NCBI RefSeq assembly: GCF_016827595.1 | Contig: NZ_JAECMS010000002.1 | Span: 310,001-374,000 of the forward strand | DNA length: 64,000 bases | Direction of reading: 5' to 3' | Origin: Luteirhabdus pelagi | Lineage (GTDB): Bacteria; Bacteroidota; Bacteroidia; Flavobacteriales; Flavobacteriaceae | The notes under the pieces: model-generated | Told to the model about the DNA's origin: nothing | The model's input: only the letters and a program-made list of their open reading frames with translations | Database searches by the model: none | Made by a program: the position numbers and the translations under genes | Shown: piece by piece, positions 43,251 to 52,013 of the stretch | Layout of the letters: every line of letters begins with the position of its first letter | Position numbering within the stretch: the first letter of the stretch is position 1

Positions 43251-43907
43251 ATGGCCTTAAGTAAAGAACAAATTGCACAACGCATTGCAAAGGAAGTGAA
43301 GGATGGATACTATGTGAATCTAGGTATCGGTATACCCACACTGGTAGCAAACTTTGTGCGCGACGATATAGAAGTAGAATTCCAAAGTGAAAATGGCATC
43401 TTGGGAATGGGTCCTTTTCCTTTTGAAGGTGAAGAGGACGCCGACCTCATTAATGCGGGGAAGCAAACCATTACCGCGCTTCCTGGCGCTTCCTTTTTCG
43501 ACTCAGCGACAAGCTTTTCCATGATTCGTGGTCAGCATGTAGATTTAACCATTCTAGGAGCGATGGAAGTCGCCCAAAATGGAAATATTGCCAATTGGAA
43601 AATCCCTGGAAAGATGGTGAAAGGTATGGGCGGCGCCATGGATTTGGTCGCTAGTGCCGAAAGAATTATCGTAGCCATGATGCATACCAATCGTGCTGGC
43701 GAATCGAAATTGCTGAAGGAATGTTCACTCCCACTTACTGGCGTTGAATGTGTCACAAAGATTGTCACCAATTTGGCCGTTCTTGAAATAAAGGATAATG
43801 CCTTTCATCTTATGGAACGAGCACCAGGCGTTTCGGTAGATGAAATCAAAGAAGCAACGGATGGTGACTTGGTTATAAATGGCGACATTCCCGAAATGGT
43901 GTTATAA
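43251..43907 (+). CDS. scoB: 3-oxoacid CoA-transferase, subunit B
   Basis: 218 residues. The B-subunit hallmarks are VNLGIGIPTLVANFV, the catalytic glutamate in FQSENGILGMGPFP, and GGAMDLVASAERIIVAMMHT with LTGVECVTKIVTNLAV. The glutamate forms the enzyme-CoA thioester intermediate. It pairs with subunit A upstream in one heterodimeric or tetrameric enzyme. A weak terminator hairpin lies about 30 nt after the stop. Confidence 0.96.
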   Translation: MALSKEQIAQRIAKEVKDGYYVNLGIGIPTLVANFVRDDIEVEFQSENGILGMGPFPFEGEEDADLINAGKQTITALPGASFFDSATSFSMIRGQHVDLTILGAMEVAQNGNIANWKIPGKMVKGMGGAMDLVASAERIIVAMMHTNRAGESKLLKECSLPLTGVECVTKIVTNLAVLEIKDNAFHLMERAPGVSVDEIKEATDGDLVINGDIPEMVL

Positions 43908-43937
43908 AAGCATTACTATCCATAAATTAAACTATAT

Positions 43938-43965
43938 AGCTGATGTTCATACATCGGCTTTTTTT
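43938..43965 (+). terminator. Terminator after scoB
   Basis: Stem AGCTGATG/CATCGGCT (one G-T pair) with a 6-nt loop, followed by seven Ts. Confidence 0.7.
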
Positions 43966-44105
43966 ATGTCTTATTGTAGGAAAATACTGTGAATAATTTG
44001 TTAATTGTTAAAATTTTATGCATTTAATCGAATTAATATGTTTTTAATCCGATTTATTGGAACATCTTTTTCATATTAGCAGTCCCAAATGAAACCAACT
44101 TACTT

Positions 44106-44195
44106 ATGAAACATTTACTACGTTCTGTCCACAATACACTACACCTACTGAAAAACGTATTGTATGTGGCTAAAAAAGTGTTTTTGTTGATGTAA
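44106..44195 (+). CDS. Possible 29-residue peptide
   Basis: ATG to TAA, starting MKHLLRSVHN and ending KKVFLLM. It is basic and amphipathic, with leucine-rich stretches separated by Lys/Arg/His. It could be a small membrane-active or leader peptide, or a chance frame within an sRNA. No ribosome-binding site is obvious. The strong terminator 65 nt downstream supports a short transcript covering it. I do not recognise a family. Confidence 0.35.
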   Translation: MKHLLRSVHNTLHLLKNVLYVAKKVFLLM

Positions 44196-44259
44196 TCCTA
44201 CTACCCCCGCGTAGGAGGAAGAGTACATTACCCCCGAATCTTTCATGATTCACATAATT

Positions 44260-44296
44260 CCCCTGTTCTTTGTGAGGTTAGAACAGGGGTTTTTTA
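44260..44296 (+). terminator. Strong terminator of the small transcription unit
   Basis: Perfect stem CCCCTGTTCT/AGAACAGGGG with a 10-nt loop and a T6 run. It ends at the stop codon of the convergent ABC gene. No gene large enough to be obvious precedes it, which implies a short transcript. Confidence 0.85.
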
Positions 44297-45982
44297 TATC
44301 CCATTGGGAATGGCGCTGATAAGCTTCTTGGTGTAAGGGCTATTTGGATTTTCATAGATCTCATCGGCATCACCCAACTCCTCGATGCGACCTTGGTTCA
44401 TGACCAATAATTGGTCCGACATATACTTCACTACCGCCAAATCGTGTGAAATGAAGATGTAGGTGAAGCCAAAATCCTTCTTTAACTCGTTCAATAAGTT
44501 CAATACTTGTGCTTGTACTGAAATGTCCAAAGCCGAAACCGATTCATCACAAACAATCAATTTCGGTTCCATAGCAATGGTTCTGGCAATGCCCACACGC
44601 TGTCGTTGTCCGCCAGATAATTCATGTGGATAACGGTTAAAAAAGCTCTTATCCAATCCGACCCGTTCCAGCAACTCGAGCACCTTTTGTTTTCGTTCTT
44701 TTTTTGAATTCCCAATACCGTGCACCTTCATCGGTTCTATGATAGCTTCACCGATAATAATTCTTGGATTGAGAGAGGAATACGGGTCCTGAAAGATTAA
44801 CTGTATCTCTTTCCGAAGGGATCTAATTTCACTCGACTTCAATGTGGTTAGATCTTTCCCTTTATAGCGAATAGTTCCCGCAGTAGCCGTTTCTAATTGT
44901 AAAATGGTTTTTCCGAGCGTCGATTTTCCGCAGCCGCTCTCTCCAACAAGTCCTAGTGTTTCTCCTTCAAAAACCGCAAAACTAACATCATTCACCGCTT
45001 TTACCGTTTCTTTCTTTGAAAACAAACCGGCATTCGAATAGTATTCTTTTGAAACATTGATGACCTCCAATAACGGGGGCTTCGTATACAATTCGCGGTG
45101 ACGCTTCGCTCGTTGTTGCGCGGTAACCTCAGACGCCTGAAAGCTACCCTCTGAAAGAGCAGCAATGGTTGGTAATGTTTTCAATCGTTTTCCTAACGTT
45201 GGTCGCGAAGCTAACAGTGCTTTGGTATATTCAGCTTTTGGATGCTTGAAAATATTCTGTACGGTATCCTCTTCAACCTTATCGCCTCTATACATCACCA
45301 TAACTCGATCGGCAATTTCCGAGACCAGGTTCAAATCGTGCGAGATAAACAGCATGCTCATATTGGTTTCCTGTTGTAACTCCTTCAACAGTTGAAGAAT
45401 TTCCTTTTGAACGGTAACGTCCAAGGCTGTGGTCGGTTCATCGGCTATTAATAATTTCGGCTTACAGGCGATGGCCATAGCAATCATTACGCGCTGCATT
45501 TGTCCCCCGCTGATTTGATGCGGATAACTTTTGAAGAGTTGCTTCGGACGTGGCAATTTCACCTTTTCAAAAAGGGAGAGTGTTTCTTTCTTCGCTTCCG
45601 ATTTCGATAATTTCTTATGCCATTGAAGAATTTCAGCCACTTGATACCCACATTTCAATGAAGGATTTAAAGCGCTCATAGGTTCCTGAAAGATCATGGC
45701 GATATCATTTCCTCGAATCGTTCGATATTCTTTTTCAGGAGCTTGAAGAAGATCTTTGGAATCGAAGACGATTTCACCTTCAATATGAGCGGTTTTCTTC
45801 GGAAGCAGTCCCATAACTGCCAAAGAGGTGACCGATTTTCCCGAACCCGATTCTCCGACAATCCCTAAGATTTCATTTTTTGCTACAGTGAAGGAAACAG
45901 TATGAATCACTTCAACACGAGCATTTTTTTTTCCGAAGGAAATAGATACATCATTCACAGAAAGTAGCGGCTTGTTAGGCAT
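44294..45982 (-). CDS. Peptide-type ABC transporter protein with two fused ATPase domains
   Basis: 562 residues with two complete nucleotide-binding domains, like DppD and DppF joined. Domain 1 has Walker A GESGSGKS and signature SGGQMQR; domain 2 has GESGCGKST and LSGGQRQR. Both carry the extended OppD/F C-terminal regions (TKALLASRP, SPYTKKLISAIP). It would power oligopeptide or nickel-type import, yet no permease or binding protein gene is in the window, so the partners are elsewhere. A TATCTTTG -7 box ends 4 nt before its start. Confidence 0.92.
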   Translation of the reverse strand: MPNKPLLSVNDVSISFGKKNARVEVIHTVSFTVAKNEILGIVGESGSGKSVTSLAVMGLLPKKTAHIEGEIVFDSKDLLQAPEKEYRTIRGNDIAMIFQEPMSALNPSLKCGYQVAEILQWHKKLSKSEAKKETLSLFEKVKLPRPKQLFKSYPHQISGGQMQRVMIAMAIACKPKLLIADEPTTALDVTVQKEILQLLKELQQETNMSMLFISHDLNLVSEIADRVMVMYRGDKVEEDTVQNIFKHPKAEYTKALLASRPTLGKRLKTLPTIAALSEGSFQASEVTAQQRAKRHRELYTKPPLLEVINVSKEYYSNAGLFSKKETVKAVNDVSFAVFEGETLGLVGESGCGKSTLGKTILQLETATAGTIRYKGKDLTTLKSSEIRSLRKEIQLIFQDPYSSLNPRIIIGEAIIEPMKVHGIGNSKKERKQKVLELLERVGLDKSFFNRYPHELSGGQRQRVGIARTIAMEPKLIVCDESVSALDISVQAQVLNLLNELKKDFGFTYIFISHDLAVVKYMSDQLLVMNQGRIEELGDADEIYENPNSPYTKKLISAIPNGI

Positions 45983-45986
45983 GCTT

Positions 45987-45994
45987 CAAAGATA
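45987..45994 (-). promoter_or_regulatory. -7 element of the ABC ATPase gene
   Basis: TATCTTTG on the minus strand, only 4 nt before the ATG. Confidence 0.38.
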
Positions 45995-46217
45995 CATTTA
46001 ATCTTGATGAAACAGTATTATCACAAACGCTACCGTATAAAAGATAGTGTTGTTAATAACTATTTCGTTCAAACATCGAAAAAATTTTTAAATACGCAAT
46101 TTTTTTCATTGTTTCGTATCGTTTTGTCAATATAAAAAGCTCTTCTCTGCGTTATTAGCAGTTTTATAGGCAAAATATTAGAATTCACTATTTATTAATT
46201 TAAACAAACCTGACAGT

Positions 46218-49200
46218 ATGAAAATTACTTCTACCCTCAGAAGGTCGTTTATGCTCGGTGCTTTTGGAGTTGCCTCCTTTGTTGGTTTTTCGCAAACCGC
46301 ACAGGAACAACAGCAAATCACTAGTCGCTACGACCAATCGAATCTGACTCGGCTACAGAACGAATTAACAGCCCAACAACAACAGCGCAAGCAACAGGCG
46401 CTTAACGAAGCCCAACAACGCGGCTTACAAACTACCGTCATACTTCCCGATGGCGGCTTTGCCGAACTGCAATATATTGCAGAGGATGGCAGCCCAATTT
46501 ATTATCGAACGTTTAACGTAGATGCTGCAGAGAGCACACGTACCGACTATTTAAATAGTGGCGGCGGATTAGGCCTATCTCTTGACGGTCAGAATATGAC
46601 TGCTTATGTATGGGATGGTGGCCACGCCCGCATTACCCACCAAGAATATGATGGCCCTGGTGGAAGCAATCGTGTTACCGTAGAAGATGCCTCTTCCGAA
46701 GGGGGTACACAATTAAATTACCATGCTGCTCACGTAACGGGAACGATTACCGCATCTGGAGTGCAGGCGCAAGCCAAAGGTATGGCGCCGCAATCTCGTG
46801 TTCGCGGTTATATGTGGAACAATGACAAATCGGAAGCCACTGCTGCCGCTTCCAGTGGTATGCTCTTATCGAACCATAGCTATGGATATCGTAGCGACTT
46901 GGTTCCTGATTATTATTTTGGAGCTTATATCACCGAATCACGCGATTGGGATCAAATTATGTACAACGCTCCCTACTACCTAATGGTCGTGGCTGGAGGA
47001 AATGACGGTAATAGCAATTATAACGGTGCTCCACTCGATGGGAATTCAGCCTACGATAAACTTACAGGACATTCCACTTCCAAGAACAACTTGGTGGTTG
47101 CAAATGCTCAAGATGCCAATATTGATGGCAACGGTAACTTAATTAGCGTGAACATCAGTAGTAGCAGTAGCGAAGGACCAACAGATGATTATCGAATCAA
47201 GCCTGATATAACAGGTAATGGTTCTGGTGTATATTCCACGTACGAATCTAGCAACTCTGCCTACGGTACTATTTCTGGTACTTCCATGGCTTCCCCAAAC
47301 GTTACAGGAACATTATTACTGTTACAACAACATCATAACGACCTTAACGGTAGCTATATGAGAGCAGCTACGTTAAAAGGACTTGCCCTTCACACTGCCG
47401 ATGATGCTGGACCAACGGGTCCCGATGCTGTATATGGCTGGGGATTGTTAAACGCGAAGCGTGCTGCTGAAGCCATTAGCGATGAAGGCACCTATTCACA
47501 AATTGATGAATTGACACTTTCGCCAGGACAGACCTACTCTATTCAGGTAGATGCCGATGGCGTGAACGATTTAATCGCTTCAATTTCTTGGACCGATCCT
47601 GCAGGAACCGCTACTACGGCAACCAATAGCAATACGGCCCGTCTGGTAAACGATTTGGATCTTCGTGTTTCTCAGGGAGGAACAACGTACTTTCCATATC
47701 GATTAACAGGGGTTACTACAAATGGGTTGGGCGACAACGATCGCGATCCTTTTGAGAGAGTTGCCGTGTCTGGTGCTTCTGGAACCTACACCGTAACAGT
47801 AACGCATAAAGGTTCGCTAACCAATGGAAGTCAGAATTATAGCCTAATTTTAACTGGAATTATTGCCGGTGGTGCTACCTGTACCGCTGTTACGCCTGGA
47901 AATGTAAATGTTTCAGGTGTTGGTTCAGATTCCGCCATCCTAAACTATGATGCAGTTTCTGGAGCTACGTACGATGTTCGCTATCGCGAAAGTGGTACCA
48001 GTTCTTGGACGGTTCAAAATGCAGTGGGTACATCCAGTACGATTAACGGCCTTACCCCTGAAACTAGCTACCAAGCGCAAGTGCGTAGTAAGTGTTCGGA
48101 TGGATCGACCTCCAATTATTCTTCTTCGGTAAACTTTACCACTACGGAAGTACAATTGGTGTATTGCGATTCGCAAGGAAACAATGTGAACGATGAATAC
48201 ATCAGTCGGGTTCAATTGGAGAGCATCGATAACTCAAGCGGATCTGGAAATGGATATTCAGATTTTACGAATATCAGTACCGATCTTGCTCAGGGAGATT
48301 CCGTAACGATTACGGTAACTCCTACCTGGACCGGAACAGTTTATGCTGAAGGATATGCCGTATGGGTTGATTATAACCAAGATGGCGATTTTGATGATAG
48401 CGGCGAACAAGTTTGGACGCAATCGGCAACGACAGCGACCCCTGTTAGCGGAAGCTTTACCGTTTCATCTTCGGCTACAGCTGGAAATACGCGGATGCGT
48501 GTGTCGATGAAGTACAACGGTATTCCGACCGCTTGTGAAACCTTCACCTATGGTGAAGTTGAGGATTATACCGTAAACATTACAGGAGCAGGTGCCGATA
48601 CCCAAGCACCTAGTACTCCAACAAACCTTTCCGCTTCAAACATTACCCAAACCACTGTCGATTTATCATGGAATGCCTCCACCGATAATGTAGGTGTTAC
48701 GGGATACGATGTCTATCAAGATGGAAGTAACATTGGAACTGTGACGGGTACTTCAACACAGGTAACAGGGCTTACTGCCGATACTTCTTACTCCTTTACG
48801 GTTCGCGCGCGTGATGCTGCCGGAAATGTTTCAGGCGATAGTAATACAGCAAATGTTACGACCGATCCTGTTCCGGATACGCAAGCACCAACAGCTCCAG
48901 CTAGCTTGGTAGCTTCAAATATTACACAAACAACTGTCGATCTTTCCTGGAATGCGTCTTCAGATAATGTGGGTGTAACAGGTTATGAAGTTTTCCAAGG
49001 TGGTGCGAGTATCGGCACTACCGCGAATACGTCTGCTACCGTTACTGGGTTGACGGCTGGAACAAACTATTCGTTTTATGTTCGAGCGTTTGATGAAGCA
49101 GGAAACAATTCCGCTGCAAGTAATACCGTAAACGTAACTACTGAATCTGCCGGAGGTGGTGGAAGTGGCTGTACTGGGGGTGTTGCATTACCATACGGCG

Positions 49201-50417
49201 AAAGCTTTGAAAGCTCCTTTGGTGGATGGACGCAGTCTTCGGCCGATGATATCAATTGGACCCGCGATGCTAATGGTACGCCATCCAGCGGAACAGGACC
49301 TTCTAGTGCCGTAAATGGATCCTTCTATATTTATGTAGAAGCTTCCGGTAATGGAACTGGTTACCCAAATAAGCAAGCCATTATTACATCTCCGTGTTTC
49401 GACCTTAGTGGTGAAGCAGCAGCGTCCTTCAGCTTTAACTATCATATGTATGGAGCAAGCAATATGGGAAGTATTGCCGTTGAAGCCAGCGACGATAATG
49501 GTGCTTCTTGGGCAACCCTTTGGAGTGAAACTGGTAACCAAGGAAACCAATGGTTAAGCCAGTCGATTGACCTTGCTGCCTATGTCGGCGGAAATGTTCA
49601 ACTTCGATTTAACCGAATTACGGGTAATACATGGCAAGCAGATATTGCTATTGATAACGTAAGTGTTTCTGCCGGTGGCGGTGGAGGAACCAATCCACCA
49701 ACAGGCTATTGCGCTTCCAATGGTAACAATACCAACGATGAATACATTCAACGTGTACAAATTGGAAGTATCGACAATAGCACGGGTGCTTCTCCAGGTG
49801 GCTACGGTGATTATACTAACCTTTCGACCAACTTGAGTGGTACGAATACCATTACCATTACTCCTGAATGGACAGGTACTGTTTATAATGAAGGCTATGC
49901 CGTTTGGGTTGACTGGAACCGTGATGGTGATTTCAGTGATAGTGGTGAATTGGTTTTCTCACGTTCGGCGACATCTGCGACATCTGTTTCTGGAAGCTTT
50001 ACGATTCCTGCAGGAGCATCACTGGGAGCGACCGTTATGCGCGTTTCAATGAAGTATAACGATATTCCTGACCCATGTGAAAGTTTCCAATGGGGTGAAG
50101 TAGAGGACTATGTTGTCGTAATTGGCGCTGGTACTAACAGTAGCAATAGCGAAGGCGACAATCCGATTACCTATGGTTCTGATGGAAATGGCAATGGAAC
50201 ATTGGCTATCTATCCTAACCCAGTGAAAGGAAACACTTTGAATATTAAAGTGCTTCAGGCGAAGCCTACCGATTATACCTTGTATAATATGTTAGGACAA
50301 GTAGTAGCCAAAGGAGCCTTTACCGAAACCTTGGATGTTTCGCAACTCCCTAGCGGCGCTTACATGCTTGAAATAAATGGCGATCAGAAATTTGTAGAGC
50401 GATTTATAAAAGAGTAG
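46218..50417 (+). CDS. Secreted subtilisin-family protease with FN3, GEVED and T9SS domains
   Basis: 1399 residues with a signal peptide to about residue 25. The S8 protease domain carries D133 (VWDGGHAR), H172 (YHAAHVTG) and S356 (SGTSMASP), so the triad is complete. After it come an FN3-like unit (about 555-640), a GEVED domain (about 645-790, ending GEVEDYTV), two near-duplicate FN3 units (about 797-885 and 890-980), a MAM-like jelly-roll (about 990-1145), a second GEVED domain (about 1155-1280, GEVEDYVV) and a type A T9SS sorting domain (about 1325-1399). It is predicted to be exported to or through the cell surface for protein breakdown. It stands alone, with a terminator after it. Confidence 0.93.
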   Translation: MKITSTLRRSFMLGAFGVASFVGFSQTAQEQQQITSRYDQSNLTRLQNELTAQQQQRKQQALNEAQQRGLQTTVILPDGGFAELQYIAEDGSPIYYRTFNVDAAESTRTDYLNSGGGLGLSLDGQNMTAYVWDGGHARITHQEYDGPGGSNRVTVEDASSEGGTQLNYHAAHVTGTITASGVQAQAKGMAPQSRVRGYMWNNDKSEATAAASSGMLLSNHSYGYRSDLVPDYYFGAYITESRDWDQIMYNAPYYLMVVAGGNDGNSNYNGAPLDGNSAYDKLTGHSTSKNNLVVANAQDANIDGNGNLISVNISSSSSEGPTDDYRIKPDITGNGSGVYSTYESSNSAYGTISGTSMASPNVTGTLLLLQQHHNDLNGSYMRAATLKGLALHTADDAGPTGPDAVYGWGLLNAKRAAEAISDEGTYSQIDELTLSPGQTYSIQVDADGVNDLIASISWTDPAGTATTATNSNTARLVNDLDLRVSQGGTTYFPYRLTGVTTNGLGDNDRDPFERVAVSGASGTYTVTVTHKGSLTNGSQNYSLILTGIIAGGATCTAVTPGNVNVSGVGSDSAILNYDAVSGATYDVRYRESGTSSWTVQNAVGTSSTINGLTPETSYQAQVRSKCSDGSTSNYSSSVNFTTTEVQLVYCDSQGNNVNDEYISRVQLESIDNSSGSGNGYSDFTNISTDLAQGDSVTITVTPTWTGTVYAEGYAVWVDYNQDGDFDDSGEQVWTQSATTATPVSGSFTVSSSATAGNTRMRVSMKYNGIPTACETFTYGEVEDYTVNITGAGADTQAPSTPTNLSASNITQTTVDLSWNASTDNVGVTGYDVYQDGSNIGTVTGTSTQVTGLTADTSYSFTVRARDAAGNVSGDSNTANVTTDPVPDTQAPTAPASLVASNITQTTVDLSWNASSDNVGVTGYEVFQGGASIGTTANTSATVTGLTAGTNYSFYVRAFDEAGNNSAASNTVNVTTESAGGGGSGCTGGVALPYGESFESSFGGWTQSSADDINWTRDANGTPSSGTGPSSAVNGSFYIYVEASGNGTGYPNKQAIITSPCFDLSGEAAASFSFNYHMYGASNMGSIAVEASDDNGASWATLWSETGNQGNQWLSQSIDLAAYVGGNVQLRFNRITGNTWQADIAIDNVSVSAGGGGGTNPPTGYCASNGNNTNDEYIQRVQIGSIDNSTGASPGGYGDYTNLSTNLSGTNTITITPEWTGTVYNEGYAVWVDWNRDGDFSDSGELVFSRSATSATSVSGSFTIPAGASLGATVMRVSMKYNDIPDPCESFQWGEVEDYVVVIGAGTNSSNSEGDNPITYGSDGNGNGTLAIYPNPVKGNTLNIKVLQAKPTDYTLYNMLGQVVAKGAFTETLDVSQLPSGAYMLEINGDQKFVERFIKE

Positions 50418-50441
50418 TGAAACACTGCTAACCAACCAATG

Positions 50442-50474
50442 AAGCCCCGTTTTGTTTGGAACGGGGCTTTTTTT
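50442..50474 (+). terminator. Terminator after the subtilisin gene
   Basis: Stem AAGCCCCGTT/AACGGGGCTT with an 8-nt loop, running into seven Ts that reach the stop codon of the convergent exonuclease gene. Confidence 0.88.
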
Positions 50475-51186
50475 ATAAGGTAATCACCTCATTTTCCTCT
50501 AACAACGTTTCATTGCGAAGACGAAGAAATATCTGGGCAACCGTTAACGTATCCTTTTCGCAATATTCGATAATACGATCGATATCTTTATTTTCATAAT
50601 ACACATTTCTTACATCACTACCATCGATATCATCCTTGGGTGAAGGAATGCCTAACACATGCGCCATCAATTTCAACGAAGTGAAGGTCTTGAAATCGCC
50701 AAACTTCCAAAGTTCCAAGGTGTCGAGATGCGGGACTTCCCATGGTTTTTTTCCAAAAAGGTTCAATTTGAAGGGAAGGGATATTCCGTGAATAATCATT
50801 CGCCTTGCGATATAGGGAAAGTCAAACTCTTTTCCATTGTGGGCACATAATAAATGATGCGGCCTGTTGAAATGTGTTTCCAACAATACTTTGAAGTCTT
50901 TCAGGATTTTTACCTCATCGCCATGGAAAGAAGTCAATCGAAATTGCCGAACATCACCCTTCATCGTAAAATACCCCACTGAAATACAGATAATCTTACC
51001 GAACTCGGCCCAAATACCTGCACGTTCGTAAAAATCTTCAGGCATTATTTCATCCTTACGTTGATACGCTGTTTTTTGTGCGTATAGCTCTTGGGTTAAT
51101 TCATTTAGTTCTGAAAAATGTTGGTGTTGGGGTACGGTTTCGATATCCAAGAAGAGGATATTATCTAACTTAAGTCGTCTTAACAT
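50473..51186 (-). CDS. DnaQ-like 3'-5' exonuclease (PolB exonuclease-domain type)
   Basis: 237 residues. The DEDD exonuclease motifs are ILFLDIETVP (first Asp and Glu), LLCAHNGKEFDFPYIARR (second Asp) and RIIEYCEKDTLTVAQIFLRL (final acid). This layout matches the predicted 3'-5' exonuclease family related to the PolB exonuclease domain. It probably trims DNA or RNA ends in repair or processing; the substrate is unknown. It is a single gene, convergent with the protease. Confidence 0.87.
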   Translation of the reverse strand: MLRRLKLDNILFLDIETVPQHQHFSELNELTQELYAQKTAYQRKDEIMPEDFYERAGIWAEFGKIICISVGYFTMKGDVRQFRLTSFHGDEVKILKDFKVLLETHFNRPHHLLCAHNGKEFDFPYIARRMIIHGISLPFKLNLFGKKPWEVPHLDTLELWKFGDFKTFTSLKLMAHVLGIPSPKDDIDGSDVRNVYYENKDIDRIIEYCEKDTLTVAQIFLRLRNETLLEENEVITL

Positions 51187-51272
51187 AAAAATGGATCGAA
51201 ATAGCGCTGGGGTGTTTTGTAAAGTTACAAATTAATTCGTATTGCTGTTTCTTCCCGTAATTTCGTTATTAT

Positions 51273-52013
51273 TTAGCCTTTAATTTGGTCTAAAAATTCA
51301 TTTCGTCTATAGCGTGAAACTGGGATTTGCTGGGTTCCTACAATGACGTAACCTTCTTTCAAATATTTTGAAATATAATTTAAATTGACCATATGAGATT
51401 TATGGACTTGAAAGAAGTCTTTGCCTTCAAATAATTTGACGAAATGACCGATATTTTGTGAACTAAGAATCGGCTTACGATCTTTTATGAAAATTTTAGT
51501 ATAGCCATCAACTCCTTCACATCTTATGATGTGATTTAGCTCCAAAAACTCTAGACCTTCTTGAGTAGGAATTATTACTTTTCTGTCTTGGAATCTAGTT
51601 ATTCGAAAATTATCAAGCAACTGTTGATTTCTATATTTTGCGTTTTTTTCTTCAATATTATCTAAGGCTTTACCAACAGTATCAATAAGCTCATCATTAT
51701 CAATTGGTTTTACCAAATACCCTATAGCGCAATGCTGTATGGCTTCTATTGCATACTCATCAAACCCGGTAGCGAAAATTATTTCAAACGCTATGCGATC
51801 GAGTTGTTGAAGCATTTCAAATCCGTTCATCTCTGGCATTGCGACATCCAAAAAAACTAGATCAACCTCATTATTTTTTAAATAGGAAATTGCATTTTGT
51901 GGATTCTGAAATGTTTTCACCACTTTAATTTCCTTACAAAAGCGTTTAATTTTATGCTCCAAACTGGCGAGCGCCTTAGGCTCATCGTCAACTAATATCG
52001 TGTTTATTTTCAT
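51273..52013 (-). CDS. LytTR-family response regulator
   Basis: 246 residues. The receiver domain has the acid pair DD at 9-10, the phosphorylated D56 in LVFLDVAMPEMNG and the conserved Lys in YLVKPID. The C-terminal LytTR DNA-binding domain covers about 145-246 (HIIRCEGVDGYTKIFI, FFQVHKSHMVNLNYISKY). Its start overlaps the end of the histidine kinase gene by 26 nt, so the two form a coupled two-component system. Its targets are not visible, though the T9SS gene upstream of the kinase is a candidate. Confidence 0.95.
   Translation of the reverse strand: MKINTILVDDEPKALASLEHKIKRFCKEIKVVKTFQNPQNAISYLKNNEVDLVFLDVAMPEMNGFEMLQQLDRIAFEIIFATGFDEYAIEAIQHCAIGYLVKPIDNDELIDTVGKALDNIEEKNAKYRNQQLLDNFRITRFQDRKVIIPTQEGLEFLELNHIIRCEGVDGYTKIFIKDRKPILSSQNIGHFVKLFEGKDFFQVHKSHMVNLNYISKYLKEGYVIVGTQQIPVSRYRRNEFLDQIKG

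Larger units (their letters stand above)
43908..44293. other. 386-bp gap: terminator, small ORF and possible sRNA
   Basis: The largest stretch without a recognised gene. It holds the scoB terminator, an AT-rich region without a clear promoter, a 29-codon ORF (44106-44195), two short hairpins each close to a TACCCCCG motif (about 44202-44208 and 44230-44236), and a strong terminator ending just inside the convergent ABC gene. Nothing else was recognised on either strand. Confidence 0.5.
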
